DNA of 64,000 bases, taken from assembly GCF_013911085.1 (NCBI RefSeq), contig NZ_JACERN010000017.1, positions 1-64,000 on the forward strand. Reading direction: 5' to 3'. The position numbers and the translations under genes are program-made. Below, one piece after another: positions 37,968 through 46,429 of this stretch (within the stretch, counting starts at the first letter, position 1; every line of letters starts with the position of its first letter). Below the pieces are notes generated by a model. The model worked only from the letters and a program-made list of their open reading frames with translations. It did no database searches and had not been told where the DNA came from. Origin of the DNA: Aquitalea aquatica (lineage in GTDB: Bacteria > Pseudomonadota > Gammaproteobacteria > Burkholderiales > Chromobacteriaceae).

Positions 37968-39830
37968 TCAGTGGCGCTGGCGCTGGCGGGCCTCCTCATA
38001 GGCGGCACGGGCAGCCCGTACCTGCTCGCGTTCCGATACTTCCGGAATACCCACCTCCCACCAGCTGCCACCTTCCGGCGTGCATTGCGGGCCATCGATA
38101 CGCAGCTGGATCAGATAACTGCGGCTGGCGGCGCGGGCGCGCACCATGGCGGCCTGCAGCTCGGCCACCGTACTGACCGTTTCCGCCTCCGCCCCCAGCG
38201 AACGGGCATTCTGGGCAAAGTCGATCTGCGGGATACCGTGTTCGCCATGCAGGCAATCGGCCAGCATATTGTTGAAGGGCAGGCCGCCGCAGGCCTGTTG
38301 CAAGCGGTTGATGCAGGCATACCCGGCATTGTCCAGCAGCAGCACGATGATCTTGTGCCCCAGCATCACCGAAGTGGCCAGCTCATTGTTCAGCATCAGG
38401 TAGCTGCCATCGCCTACCATCACGATGACTTCGCGCTCCGGCCGGGCCATTTTCACCCCCAGGCCACCGGCCACTTCGTAACCCATGCAGGAATAGCCGT
38501 ATTCCATGTGGTAGCCACCCGGTGTGCTGGTGCGCCATAACTTGTGCAGTTCGGCTGGCAGCGTACCGGCGGCGCACACCACAATGTCGCGCTCAGTCGA
38601 ATCTGCTGCCGACGCCTGCACCGCACCGATGGCCTCGGCGTAAGTCGGCAGGCTGGCACGCTGGCTGCGGACGATTTCGTCCACCTGCCTGCGCCAGCCA
38701 TGGCACAGCCGCTGGCTATGGGCGGTCCAGTCGGTATCGGCCTGCCAGCTAGCCAGCGCACTACCCAACGCAGCTAGGCCGACAGCGGCATCACATTGCA
38801 GGCTGTGGCCACCCCATTTGATGGCATCAAAACCATTCACATTGATGGACAACAGCGTGGCCTGGGCATACAGCGCATGCGAGCCGGTGGTGAAGTCCTG
38901 CAAGCGACTGCCCACCGCCAGCACCAGGTCGGCCTGCGCGGCCAGTTCGTTGGCCGCCGGTGAGCCGGTGACGCCGATGGAACCGGCTAGCAGCGGATGA
39001 TCCCAGGCCAGCGCACCCTTGCCCGCCTGGCTTTCGCCCACCGGTATGCCATGGCTTTCCACAAAATTTTTCAGTGCCTCCACACCGCCAGCGCTGTACA
39101 GCACCCCGCCACCACAGACGATGAGCGGACGCTTGGCCTGGCGCAGCAAGCTGGCCAGCGCCGCCAGCTCGGCGGGTTCGGGCTGTGGCTGACGGAAGTG
39201 GATATCACGCTCGGCAAAAAAGGATTCCGGCCAGTCGAAGGCCTGCGCCTGCACGTCTTGTGGCAGGGCCAGTGTCACCGGGCCGCACTGCGCCGGATCG
39301 GTGAGCGTGGCAATGGCGCGCGGCAAGGCGGTCAGCAACTGTGAGGGCACCACGATGCGGTCGAAGTAGCGCGATACCGGGCGCAGGCAATCCACCGCCG
39401 ACACCCCGCCATCCTGAAAGTCCTCCACCTGTTGCAGCACCGGGTCCGGCGCACGCGAGATGAACACATCGCCCGGCAGCAGCAGCATGGGCAGGCGATT
39501 GACATGGGCCACCGCCGCAGCGGTGACCAGATTGGTACAACCGGGGCCGATGGAGGTGCTGATGGCCATCATGCGACGGCGAAAATGGGCCTTGGCATAA
39601 GCAGTGGCGGCCAGCGCCATGCCCTGTTCGTTATGGGCGCGCAAGGTGGGCAGCACATCCTGCGCGGCCTGTAGCGCCTCGCCCAGACCTGCCACATTGC
39701 CATGGCCGAAAATGGCCCACACCCCGCCAAACAGCCGCTCCCGGCTGCCATCCGGCAGGGTGACAAACTGTGCAGCCAGATAGCGCACCAGCGCCTGGGC
39801 TACGGTAAGGCGTACGGTTTTCACATCCAT
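37968..39830 (-). CDS. iolD: 3D-(3,5/4)-trihydroxycyclohexane-1,2-dione hydrolase (ThDP enzyme)
   Basis: IolD opens the ring of the dione to give 5-deoxy-glucuronate, using thiamine diphosphate. The 620-residue protein has the acetolactate-synthase-like layout: N-terminal ThDP pyrimidine domain (FGHGNVAGLGEAL; the NEQGMALAA glutamate), a central domain (VCGGGVLYSAGG) and the C-terminal ThDP diphosphate motif GDGSYLMLNNELATSVMLG. ATG at 39830 is used. Its GGAG is close (1 nt), and a GTG two codons later would have better spacing. It is transcribed alone, downstream of lacI on the same strand. Confidence 0.92.
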   Translation of the reverse strand: MDVKTVRLTVAQALVRYLAAQFVTLPDGSRERLFGGVWAIFGHGNVAGLGEALQAAQDVLPTLRAHNEQGMALAATAYAKAHFRRRMMAISTSIGPGCTNLVTAAAVAHVNRLPMLLLPGDVFISRAPDPVLQQVEDFQDGGVSAVDCLRPVSRYFDRIVVPSQLLTALPRAIATLTDPAQCGPVTLALPQDVQAQAFDWPESFFAERDIHFRQPQPEPAELAALASLLRQAKRPLIVCGGGVLYSAGGVEALKNFVESHGIPVGESQAGKGALAWDHPLLAGSIGVTGSPAANELAAQADLVLAVGSRLQDFTTGSHALYAQATLLSINVNGFDAIKWGGHSLQCDAAVGLAALGSALASWQADTDWTAHSQRLCHGWRRQVDEIVRSQRASLPTYAEAIGAVQASAADSTERDIVVCAAGTLPAELHKLWRTSTPGGYHMEYGYSCMGYEVAGGLGVKMARPEREVIVMVGDGSYLMLNNELATSVMLGHKIIVLLLDNAGYACINRLQQACGGLPFNNMLADCLHGEHGIPQIDFAQNARSLGAEAETVSTVAELQAAMVRARAASRSYLIQLRIDGPQCTPEGGSWWEVGIPEVSEREQVRAARAAYEEARQRQRH

Positions 39831-39963
39831 TCTCCAGGGAGGAAACAGCCTGCGCCCGGCTGGGCGGAGCCGCTGGCAGGCCATCAATGATCAGGTGCTT
39901 GTCTGCCACTACGATATAAGATTACCGTCAAATTGCAAAATATTTTTCATTTTAATTTTTTTT

Positions 39964-39977
39964 GGAAATCAATTTCC
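39964..39977. promoter_or_regulatory. Putative IolR operator upstream of iolD
   Basis: GGAAATCAATTTCC is a perfect palindrome apart from its 2-bp centre and fits GGAA-N6-TTCC, the motif reported for rhizobial IolR. It lies 134 bp upstream of iolD. Confidence 0.65.
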
Positions 39978-40013
39978 TTCAATGCAAACCGACAGGGCAA
40001 TGGCCAGACAGAT

Positions 40014-41069
40014 TCAGCCGATCAGATAAGGCCGGGCTGACATGTTTTCTGCCAGATACAGCCGGAACTCCGCCGGACCAGCCCCGGCAGCGGCTGGCGC
40101 TTGCTCCGCCACGCTCAGCACATGCTGCAAGGCTTTGATGGCCTGGCCATCCGGGTTCTGGTCGATCACCACGTCCAGCAGGCCCTGTTGCAGATACAGG
40201 CGGTGGTCGTCCGACAATTCATGCGTCACCCAGCACACTTTGTCATGGATGGCATGGCGGCGCAGCGCCGCTTCGATGCCGGGGGAGCCGGCCCCGCTGT
40301 TGTAAATGCCGGCAATCGGCTGCCCCCGCTTGAAGGCAAGGCTGACTGCGGCATGGCAACGATCGGCATCGTCATGGGTGGCGGTGGCCACCTGGTCACA
40401 CTGCAAATGGGGAAAGTCCTGCGCCAGCACTTCGGCACAGCCGCTGGCACGCTCCAGATGGCCACGATAATCCGGCCGGCTGGACAGCAACAGCACGCGC
40501 CCCGGCTGGCGGCACAAGCGCCCCAGCAACAGGCCGGCAGTGCGCCCGGCAGCATGGTTGTCTATGCCCACGTAGCGTGCCTGCGCCAGGCCAGCCACAT
40601 TGCTCACCACCAGCGCCACCTGCTCGCCACGCAGGATGGCCGCTTGCAAAGCCAGCTGCACTGCCGGGGTATCCGGTGCCGCCACAATCAGCCCCTGCCG
40701 GCGGTAGGGCCGTGGGCGCAGGGCGCGCAGCAGGCTGGCGTCGTCCTTTTCCCCCAGCGTCTGCTGATGCACCACCACCCGCTGGTCCAGCATGGGCAGT
40801 GCCGCTTGCAATGCCTGGCGCAGGCGCTGGAAAAATGGCGAGCGGTTGTCTGGCAACAGGATGTCGATATGGATCAGCCCGTGACGGGTATCCGGCAACA
40901 AGCGCGGCACCGCCAGCTCACGCGCGGCGGCCACCACCTTGGCGCGGGACTGGGCCGATACGCTGCCACGCTCGTTCAACACGCGGTCCACCGTGGCCAC
41001 GCTCACCCCGGCGGCGGCGGCAATTTCGATAAAGCGGGCGGTTTTCTTGCGACGTGCGGGTGCTGTCAT
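40014..41069 (-). CDS. LacI-family transcriptional regulator of the inositol locus
   Basis: The 351-residue protein has an N-terminal LacI HTH (residues about 10-60; RFIEIAAAAGVSVATVDRVLNERGSVSAQSR) and a periplasmic-binding-protein-like effector domain (IHIDILLPDNRSPFFQRL; GIYNSGAGSPGIEAALRRH). The start at 41069 follows GGAAGG; the longer frame is not used. It is divergent from iolH and the intergenic palindrome TTGACGATTTATCGTCAA is the obvious operator. It probably responds to inositol or an intermediate. Confidence 0.85.
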   Translation of the reverse strand: MTAPARRKKTARFIEIAAAAGVSVATVDRVLNERGSVSAQSRAKVVAAARELAVPRLLPDTRHGLIHIDILLPDNRSPFFQRLRQALQAALPMLDQRVVVHQQTLGEKDDASLLRALRPRPYRRQGLIVAAPDTPAVQLALQAAILRGEQVALVVSNVAGLAQARYVGIDNHAAGRTAGLLLGRLCRQPGRVLLLSSRPDYRGHLERASGCAEVLAQDFPHLQCDQVATATHDDADRCHAAVSLAFKRGQPIAGIYNSGAGSPGIEAALRRHAIHDKVCWVTHELSDDHRLYLQQGLLDVVIDQNPDGQAIKALQHVLSVAEQAPAAAGAGPAEFRLYLAENMSARPYLIG

Positions 41070-41113
41070 GGCGAGCCTTCCGGTGTTACCGCGAGCTGGG
41101 CAATCGGCCCACA

Positions 41114-41131
41114 TTGACGATTTATCGTCAA
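41114..41131. promoter_or_regulatory. Perfect 18-bp palindrome, putative LacI-type operator
   Basis: TTGACGATTTATCGTCAA consists of 8-bp arms (TTGACGAT / ATCGTCAA) with a 2-bp centre. It lies between lacI (start 41069) and iolH (start 41277). A one-sided partial match (ATTACCGTCAA) occurs upstream of iolD at 39921-39931. Confidence 0.75.
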
Positions 41132-41276
41132 AACAGCAACTGAAAAGCTGTTGTCCATCCCCTAGAGTCAGTCCCGGCACACCAGCCTGCAACCCTTTTG
41201 CCACAAGACATCAAGCGCCTGGCATGGTGTGCACTGCAACATCAGCCGGGCCACACGACAAGAACTGGAGGACGAC

Positions 41277-42179
41277 ATGAAAATTGCGCTGGACCCCTAT
41301 ATGCACCGGCAGCTCAGCCTGCCGGAACTGTGCCGCAAGACGGCAGAGCTGGGTTATCGCCACATCGAACTATCCCCGCGCGCCGACCTGCTGCAATGGT
41401 GGGCCATGCCGCGTGCCAATGGCGCACGGCTGGCTGGTTTCAAGCAGGCCATGCGCGAACATGGCGTGAGCCTGGCCACGCTGCAACCGATGTACCGCTG
41501 GTCCAGCCCGTTTGAAGATGAACGGCAGGCGGCAATGAAATACTGGAAGCGCGCCATCGACATTGCCGTGGAGCTGGAATGCGACACGCTGATTTCGGAA
41601 TTTGGCCGGGGCGCAGCACCAGAACGGTCGCTGGGCATGGGTGCCGGCATCAACACGCCGGAGCAATGCGAGGCGGCATTCTGGCGTTCGATGGACGAAC
41701 TGCTGCCGATTTTCGAGCGCGAAGGCCTGCAGCTGTCGATCGAGCCGCATCCGGAAGACTGGATCGAAACCTTCCAGCCGGCCTTGGACATCGTGCAGGT
41801 GATTGGCTCACCCAATGTGAAGCTGTCCTATATCGCACCGCATACCTTCTATTACGGCGAGGACATGGCCACGATGCTGCGCGCCGCCGCGCCAGTGCTG
41901 GCCCATGTGCGGGTGGCCGACACCTTCAACCACAAGGCCTCCTCCGGCCTGCGCTACATCGTCAACCCGCCCGGTGCCAATGTGCGTGTGCACCAGCATC
42001 TGGATATCGGCCAGGGTGAAATCGACTGGGATGTGTTCTTCGCCACCCTGGCCGAAATCGGCTTTGACGGCGTGCTGTCTTCCTGCGTGTTTGCCTGGGA
42101 AGAACGCGCCGACGAATCGTCGCGCTTCATGCTGAGCGAAATGCAGCGCTATCTGGATAAGCACGCCCGCCAAAAGTAA
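41277..42179 (+). CDS. iolH: IolH-like sugar phosphate isomerase/epimerase (TIM barrel)
   Basis: A 300-residue AP-endonuclease-2-type TIM barrel beginning MKIALDPYMHRQLSLPELC. It carries the metal-site residues in SIEPHPEDWIETFQPAL, APHTFYYGEDMA and VRVADTFNHKASSGLRYI plus HQHLDIGQGEIDWD. From remembered enterobacterial inositol clusters it resembles IolH, whose exact reaction is unsettled. Start by GGAGG, 6 nt before the ATG. It heads the iolH-iolI-iolG operon. Confidence 0.8.
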   Translation: MKIALDPYMHRQLSLPELCRKTAELGYRHIELSPRADLLQWWAMPRANGARLAGFKQAMREHGVSLATLQPMYRWSSPFEDERQAAMKYWKRAIDIAVELECDTLISEFGRGAAPERSLGMGAGINTPEQCEAAFWRSMDELLPIFEREGLQLSIEPHPEDWIETFQPALDIVQVIGSPNVKLSYIAPHTFYYGEDMATMLRAAAPVLAHVRVADTFNHKASSGLRYIVNPPGANVRVHQHLDIGQGEIDWDVFFATLAEIGFDGVLSSCVFAWEERADESSRFMLSEMQRYLDKHARQK

Positions 42180-42209
42180 GCCGCCCCCCTCACCCGCCGA
42201 AAGCCCATC

Positions 42210-43034
42210 ATGCACCACAACATCCATTTTGCCATCAACCGCATCAGCGCGCCGCGCCTGTCCTTTCCCGACTATCTGGCCATGTGTCAACGCCTGGGCG
42301 TGTCTGACATTGAAATCCGCAACGATCTGAACGGCGTGGAAATCAGCAATGGCACGCCGGCCGCCCAACTGCGCAATGCCGTGGCCGAAGCCGGACTCAC
42401 CATCCGCAGCATCAATGCGCTCTACCCGTTTGATGTATTCGATGCCGACCTGCAACAGCGTGCCGTGCAACTGGCCGCCTATGCCCGCGACTGTGGTGCC
42501 CAAGCGCTGGTGATGTGCCCGCTCAACAGCCGTGACGATGCCCGCACCGCCAGCCAGCGCCAGCACGATCTCATCCATGCGCTCAAGCAGCTCAAGCCGA
42601 TTCTGGACGACCACGGCATCACCGGCTTGGTAGAGCCGCTGGGCTTCGAGGAATGTGCGCTGCGTCGCAAGTCCGAGGCCGTCACCGCCATTTATGCCGC
42701 CGCTGGTGAGCGCCTTTTCCGCCTGGTGCACGACACCTTCCACCACCATCTGGCTGGCGAGGACATTTTCTTTCCGGAACTGACCGGGCTGGTACACATC
42801 TCCGGCGTGGAATCCACCACCCTGGCCAGCACGGATATGCGCGACGGCCACCGCGTGCTGGTGGGCAGTGCCGACCGGCTGGGCAATATCCCGCAGCTGA
42901 AAGAACTGCTGACACGCGGTTATCAGGGCCTGGTGTCGTTTGAGCCATTTGCCAACGACATCATGGAAGCGCCGGACAGCGAAACCCTGCTGCGTAACAG
43001 CATGGATTACATCCGCCAGCAACTCGCCAGCTAA
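42210..43034 (+). CDS. iolI: 2-keto-myo-inositol isomerase (IolI-like TIM barrel)
   Basis: The 274-residue protein has the IolI active-site layout: [16 protein letters not shown] (metal Glu), [25 protein letters not shown] and a late [10 protein letters not shown] (Glu). B. subtilis IolI isomerises 2-keto-myo-inositol to 1-keto-D-chiro-inositol, allowing D-chiro-inositol use. The Shine-Dalgarno sequence is weak (GAAAG). It lies 30 bp after iolH and 40 bp before iolG. Confidence 0.82.
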   Translation: MHHNIHFAINRISAPRLSFPDYLAMCQRLGVSDIEIRNDLNGVEISNGTPAAQLRNAVAEAGLTIRSINALYPFDVFDADLQQRAVQLAAYARDCGAQALVMCPLNSRDDARTASQRQHDLIHALKQLKPILDDHGITGLVEPLGFEECALRRKSEAVTAIYAAAGERLFRLVHDTFHHHLAGEDIFFPELTGLVHISGVESTTLASTDMRDGHRVLVGSADRLGNIPQLKELLTRGYQGLVSFEPFANDIMEAPDSETLLRNSMDYIRQQLAS

Positions 43035-43074
43035 ACCCGCACACCACACAACAAGCAAAACCAAGGAGACAAAC

Positions 43075-44082
43075 ATGACTTTAGCCATTGGCGTTATCGG
43101 CACCGGAGCCATCGGGCAGGACCACATCCGCCGCCTCAGCCAGACCCTGTCAGGCGCCCGCGTGGTGGCGGTGCACGACATCAACCCGCTGCAAGCCGAG
43201 GCCGCAGTAAAGCAATACCAGCTGGCCGCCAGCGTGCACGACAGCGGCCAGGCACTGATTCGCGACCCGGCAGTGGAGGCCGTGCTGGTGACCTCATGGG
43301 GCCCCAGCCATGAAGAATTCGTGCTGGATGCCATTGCCGCCGGCAAGCCGGTGTTCTGCGAAAAGCCGCTGGCGGTCAGCGCCGCCGGCTGCATGCGTAT
43401 CATCCAGGCCGAGCGCGGCCACGGCAAACGGCTGGTGCAAGTGGGTTTCATGCGGCCCTATGACGCCGGTTACCGTGCGCTCAAGCAGGTGCTGCAGGAG
43501 GGTCGCATTGGCGCACCGCTGATGCTGCACTGCGCCCATCGCAACCCCTCGGTGGGCGAGGGCTACACCACGCCGATGGCGATTACCGACACGCTGATTC
43601 ACGAGCTGGACGTGTTGCGCTGGTTGCTGGATGAAGACTATGTGTCGGCCCAGGTGGTTTTCCCGCGCAAGAGCAGCCACACCCTGCCCCAGCTGGCCGA
43701 CCCGCAGATCGTGCTGCTGGAAACCCGCAGCGGGGTGCGCATCGATGTGGAAATCTTCGTCAACTGCCAGTACGGCTATGACATCCAGTGCCAGATTGTC
43801 GGCGAAACCGGCATTGCCAGCCTGCCAGAACCAGCCAGCGTGCCGCTGCGCAGCGCGGCCAGCTACTCCACCGCCATCCTCACCGACTGGAAACAGCGCT
43901 TTATCGCCGCCTACGACGTGGAGCTGCAAGCCTTCATCGACGGCGTGCAGGCCGGCTCCCTCACCGGCCCCTCGGCCTGGGATGGCTATGCCGCTGCCGT
44001 GGCAGCCGATGCCTGCGTGCTGGCACAGCAAAACGGCACGGTGGTGGACATCAGCATGCCGCCACGCCCGGACTTTTACTGA
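43075..44082 (+). CDS. iolG: Inositol 2-dehydrogenase
   Basis: IolG oxidises myo-inositol to 2-keto-myo-inositol with NAD+. The 335-residue Gfo/Idh protein has a Rossmann opening ([17 protein letters not shown]), the [10 protein letters not shown] lysine motif and [15 protein letters not shown] with the catalytic Asp/His. The [18 protein letters not shown] and C-terminal ending PPRPDFY match the enterobacterial/Corynebacterium IolG type. The start follows AAGGAG; an upstream ATG overlapping iolI is not used. This is the clearest IolG of the three paralogues. Confidence 0.9.
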   Translation: MTLAIGVIGTGAIGQDHIRRLSQTLSGARVVAVHDINPLQAEAAVKQYQLAASVHDSGQALIRDPAVEAVLVTSWGPSHEEFVLDAIAAGKPVFCEKPLAVSAAGCMRIIQAERGHGKRLVQVGFMRPYDAGYRALKQVLQEGRIGAPLMLHCAHRNPSVGEGYTTPMAITDTLIHELDVLRWLLDEDYVSAQVVFPRKSSHTLPQLADPQIVLLETRSGVRIDVEIFVNCQYGYDIQCQIVGETGIASLPEPASVPLRSAASYSTAILTDWKQRFIAAYDVELQAFIDGVQAGSLTGPSAWDGYAAAVAADACVLAQQNGTVVDISMPPRPDFY

Positions 44083-44167
44083 AGGGACAGTTTTCTGCTG
44101 CAGCATACTTCCTCGGACTTGCCACGGTGGCCATCGGCTACTGTGGCTTTTTTTCTTTTTGCACTTC

Positions 44168-44212
44168 AGAAAATAAAATTTCCGAATAAATATTTTTCAG
44201 AAATTTTTTTCT
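44168..44212. promoter_or_regulatory. Putative IolR operators upstream of the second inositol dehydrogenase gene
   Basis: AGAAATTTTTTTCT (44199-44212) fits the same GAA-N6-TTC dyad as the other three regions, and AGAAAATAAAATTTCC (44168-44183) is a second, longer-spaced copy. They stand 70-115 bp before the start codon at 44283. Confidence 0.6.
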
Positions 44213-44282
44213 AACATATACTCATCAACAAGCAGACCAACCAGCGGCACGGTTGGCCAATTACACGCATGAGGAGACAGCA

Positions 44283-45269
44283 ATGACCGCAGTAGCCCTG
44301 TTCGGTGCCGGCCGTATCGGCAAGATCCACGCCGCCAATCTGGCCGCCCAGCCCGGCGCACGCCTGAAGTATGTCGTCGATACCCACCAGCCTTCAGCAC
44401 AGGCGCTGGCAGCACAATATGGTGCCAGCGTGAGCGATATCGACAGTGCTCTGGCTGACCCGGAAGTGGGCGCAGTCGTCATTGCCTCCAGTACCGATAC
44501 CCATGCCGACCTCATCCTGCGCGCCGCCGCCCGTGGCAAGGCCATCTTCTGCGAGAAGCCGGTAGACCTGACGCTGGAACGCGCCCGCCAGTGTGCCGCA
44601 GCGGTGAAAGAAGCCGGCGTGGCCTGCCTGATCGGCTTTCAGCGCCGCTACGACCCCACCTTTGCCGCGGTAAAAGCGCGCATCGAGGCCGGTGAAATCG
44701 GCCAGCCGGAAATATTGGTGGTCACCAGCCGCGACCCCGGCGCACCGCCGGTGGACTACATCAAGCGCTCCGGCGGCATCTTCAAGGACATGCTGATTCA
44801 CGACTTCGACATCTGCCGCTGGATTCTGGCCGATGAAGCCGTCAGCGTGCAGGCCAGCGCCAGCGTGCTGACCGACCCGGCCATTGGCGAGGCCGGCGAT
44901 GCCGACACCACCGCCGTTACCATCCGTACCCGCTCTGGCCGCCTGTGCCAGATCAACACCAGCCGCCGTGCCGCCTATGGCTACGACCAGCGCTTTGAAG
45001 TGCTGGGCAGCCTGGGCATGTTGCAGGCGGGCAATCACCGCCCGACCGAAGTCACCGCCTATGGTAGCCAGCAGGTCAGCACCGATCTGCCGGAACACTT
45101 TTTCCTGGAACGCTACCGTGCCGCCTATGCGCTGGAAATGGCGCACTTCTTTGAGGTGGTACAGCGCGGCGTCACCCCGCGCACCACGGTGGAAGACGGC
45201 GTCAAGGCGCTGGAACTGGCCGATGCCGCCAGCCGCTCCTGGCAGGAAAACCGCCTGATCAGCCTGTAA
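44283..45269 (+). CDS. Inositol 2-dehydrogenase paralogue (IdhA-like)
   Basis: A 328-residue Gfo/Idh-family dehydrogenase: Rossmann ALFGAGRIGKIHAANL, IFCEKPVDLTLERAR and GGIFKDMLIHDFDICRWIL. The KDMLIHDFD pattern is typical of rhizobial IdhA-type myo-inositol dehydrogenases. Start at 44283 by GAGGAG. It has its own control region with two IolR-like dyads, and iolG3 follows 63 bp later. It may oxidise myo-inositol or a stereoisomer such as scyllo- or D-chiro-inositol. Confidence 0.85.
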   Translation: MTAVALFGAGRIGKIHAANLAAQPGARLKYVVDTHQPSAQALAAQYGASVSDIDSALADPEVGAVVIASSTDTHADLILRAAARGKAIFCEKPVDLTLERARQCAAAVKEAGVACLIGFQRRYDPTFAAVKARIEAGEIGQPEILVVTSRDPGAPPVDYIKRSGGIFKDMLIHDFDICRWILADEAVSVQASASVLTDPAIGEAGDADTTAVTIRTRSGRLCQINTSRRAAYGYDQRFEVLGSLGMLQAGNHRPTEVTAYGSQQVSTDLPEHFFLERYRAAYALEMAHFFEVVQRGVTPRTTVEDGVKALELADAASRSWQENRLISL

Positions 45270-45332
45270 GCCTTCCCGTCACGACAACCATGCAAGCCCG
45301 CCGCCAAAGCTGCCGGTGGGCAGGGAGAAGTC

Positions 45333-46349
45333 ATGTCTGAACTGAATATCGGCATTGTCGGCCTGGGTCGGCTGGGCCGGCGTCATGCGCTCAATCTGCG
45401 CGATCGCATTCGTGGAGCGCAGCTGGTGGCCGCCTGCTCACCGCTGGATGAAGAGCTGGGCTGGGCGGCAGAACAGCTGCCTGGCGTACACCGCCACCAC
45501 ACGCTGGAGGCCATGCTGGCTGAACCGCAAGTACAGGCGGTGTTTCTGGTCACCCCCACTGCGCTGCATGCCGAGCAGATCATCGCCTGCTTGCGCGCCG
45601 GCAAGCATGTGTTTTGCGAAAAACCGCTGGCGCTGAATGTGGAGGATTGCCAGAAAGTAGAGGCGGTAGCAGCTGACTACCCGCAACTCAAGGCCATGGT
45701 GGGTTTTGTACGCCGCTTTGACGCCAGCTATCAGGATGCGGCGGAAAAGCTGCAACAGGGCCTGGTGGGCCAGCCATATCTATTGCGCTCGCAAACCTGC
45801 GACTTGAACGACGAGAACGGTTTTTTTGTGAAGTTTGCCCCGAGCAGCGGCGGCATTTTCATGGATTGCAGCATTCACGATATCGACCTGGCGCGCTGGT
45901 TGCTGGGTTCGCCCAAACCGGTACGCGTCTGGGCCACAGGCACCAATGCCTTGCACCCGGCACTGGCCGATTGTGGCGACGTGGATAACGGCGTGGCCAT
46001 GCTGGAATTTGCCGATGGCAAGCTGGCCTGCTTCTATGCCTCGCGCACCCAGGCACATGGCCACGAAACCCTGACCGAAATCTTTGCCAGCGCTGGCCGG
46101 CTGAGCGTGGGTGCCAATCCGCGCGCCAACCGGGTGGACATCAGCGATGCCCACGGCGTGCGCAATGAATGCGTGCAGGACTTCTACCAGCGCTTTGCCG
46201 AGGCCTTTGTCAGCGAGGCCCAGCATTTTGTCGATGCCGTGCTGCACAATCAGCCGCTGGCGCTGAGCCTGGCCGATGCTACCGAAGCCACCCGCATTGG
46301 CCTCGCCATCACTCAGGCGCTGCGCAGCAAACAGGTGGTGGAGCTGTAA
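45333..46349 (+). CDS. Third Gfo/Idh inositol-type dehydrogenase
   Basis: The 338-residue protein has [33 protein letters not shown] and GGIFMDCSIHDIDLARWLLG with the catalytic Asp/His. Its sequence differs from both neighbours, so it probably acts on another isomer (scyllo-inositol or a 1-keto form), which is an inference from location. Ribosome-binding site GGGAG 6 nt before the ATG. A strong terminator follows. Confidence 0.8.
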   Translation: MSELNIGIVGLGRLGRRHALNLRDRIRGAQLVAACSPLDEELGWAAEQLPGVHRHHTLEAMLAEPQVQAVFLVTPTALHAEQIIACLRAGKHVFCEKPLALNVEDCQKVEAVAADYPQLKAMVGFVRRFDASYQDAAEKLQQGLVGQPYLLRSQTCDLNDENGFFVKFAPSSGGIFMDCSIHDIDLARWLLGSPKPVRVWATGTNALHPALADCGDVDNGVAMLEFADGKLACFYASRTQAHGHETLTEIFASAGRLSVGANPRANRVDISDAHGVRNECVQDFYQRFAEAFVSEAQHFVDAVLHNQPLALSLADATEATRIGLAITQALRSKQVVEL

Positions 46350-46363
46350 GCTCCCACTCCGTC

Positions 46364-46397
46364 AAAAAGCCCTTGCCAGCGATGGCAAGGGCTTTTT
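46364..46397 (+). terminator. Bidirectional terminator between the inositol operon and the CoA transferase gene
   Basis: AAAAAGCCCTTGCCA / TGGCAAGGGCTTTTT with a 4-nt loop, flanked by T tracts on both strands. It separates convergent transcripts. Confidence 0.92.
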
Positions 46398-46429
46398 ATT
46401 GCAATCAGTCCGGATAAGCAAACCGGGAC

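Noticed and set aside
41808-43451. A 547-codon minus-strand frame over iolH, iolI and iolG
   Set aside because: It spans three convincing genes on the other strand and has no recognisable domain.
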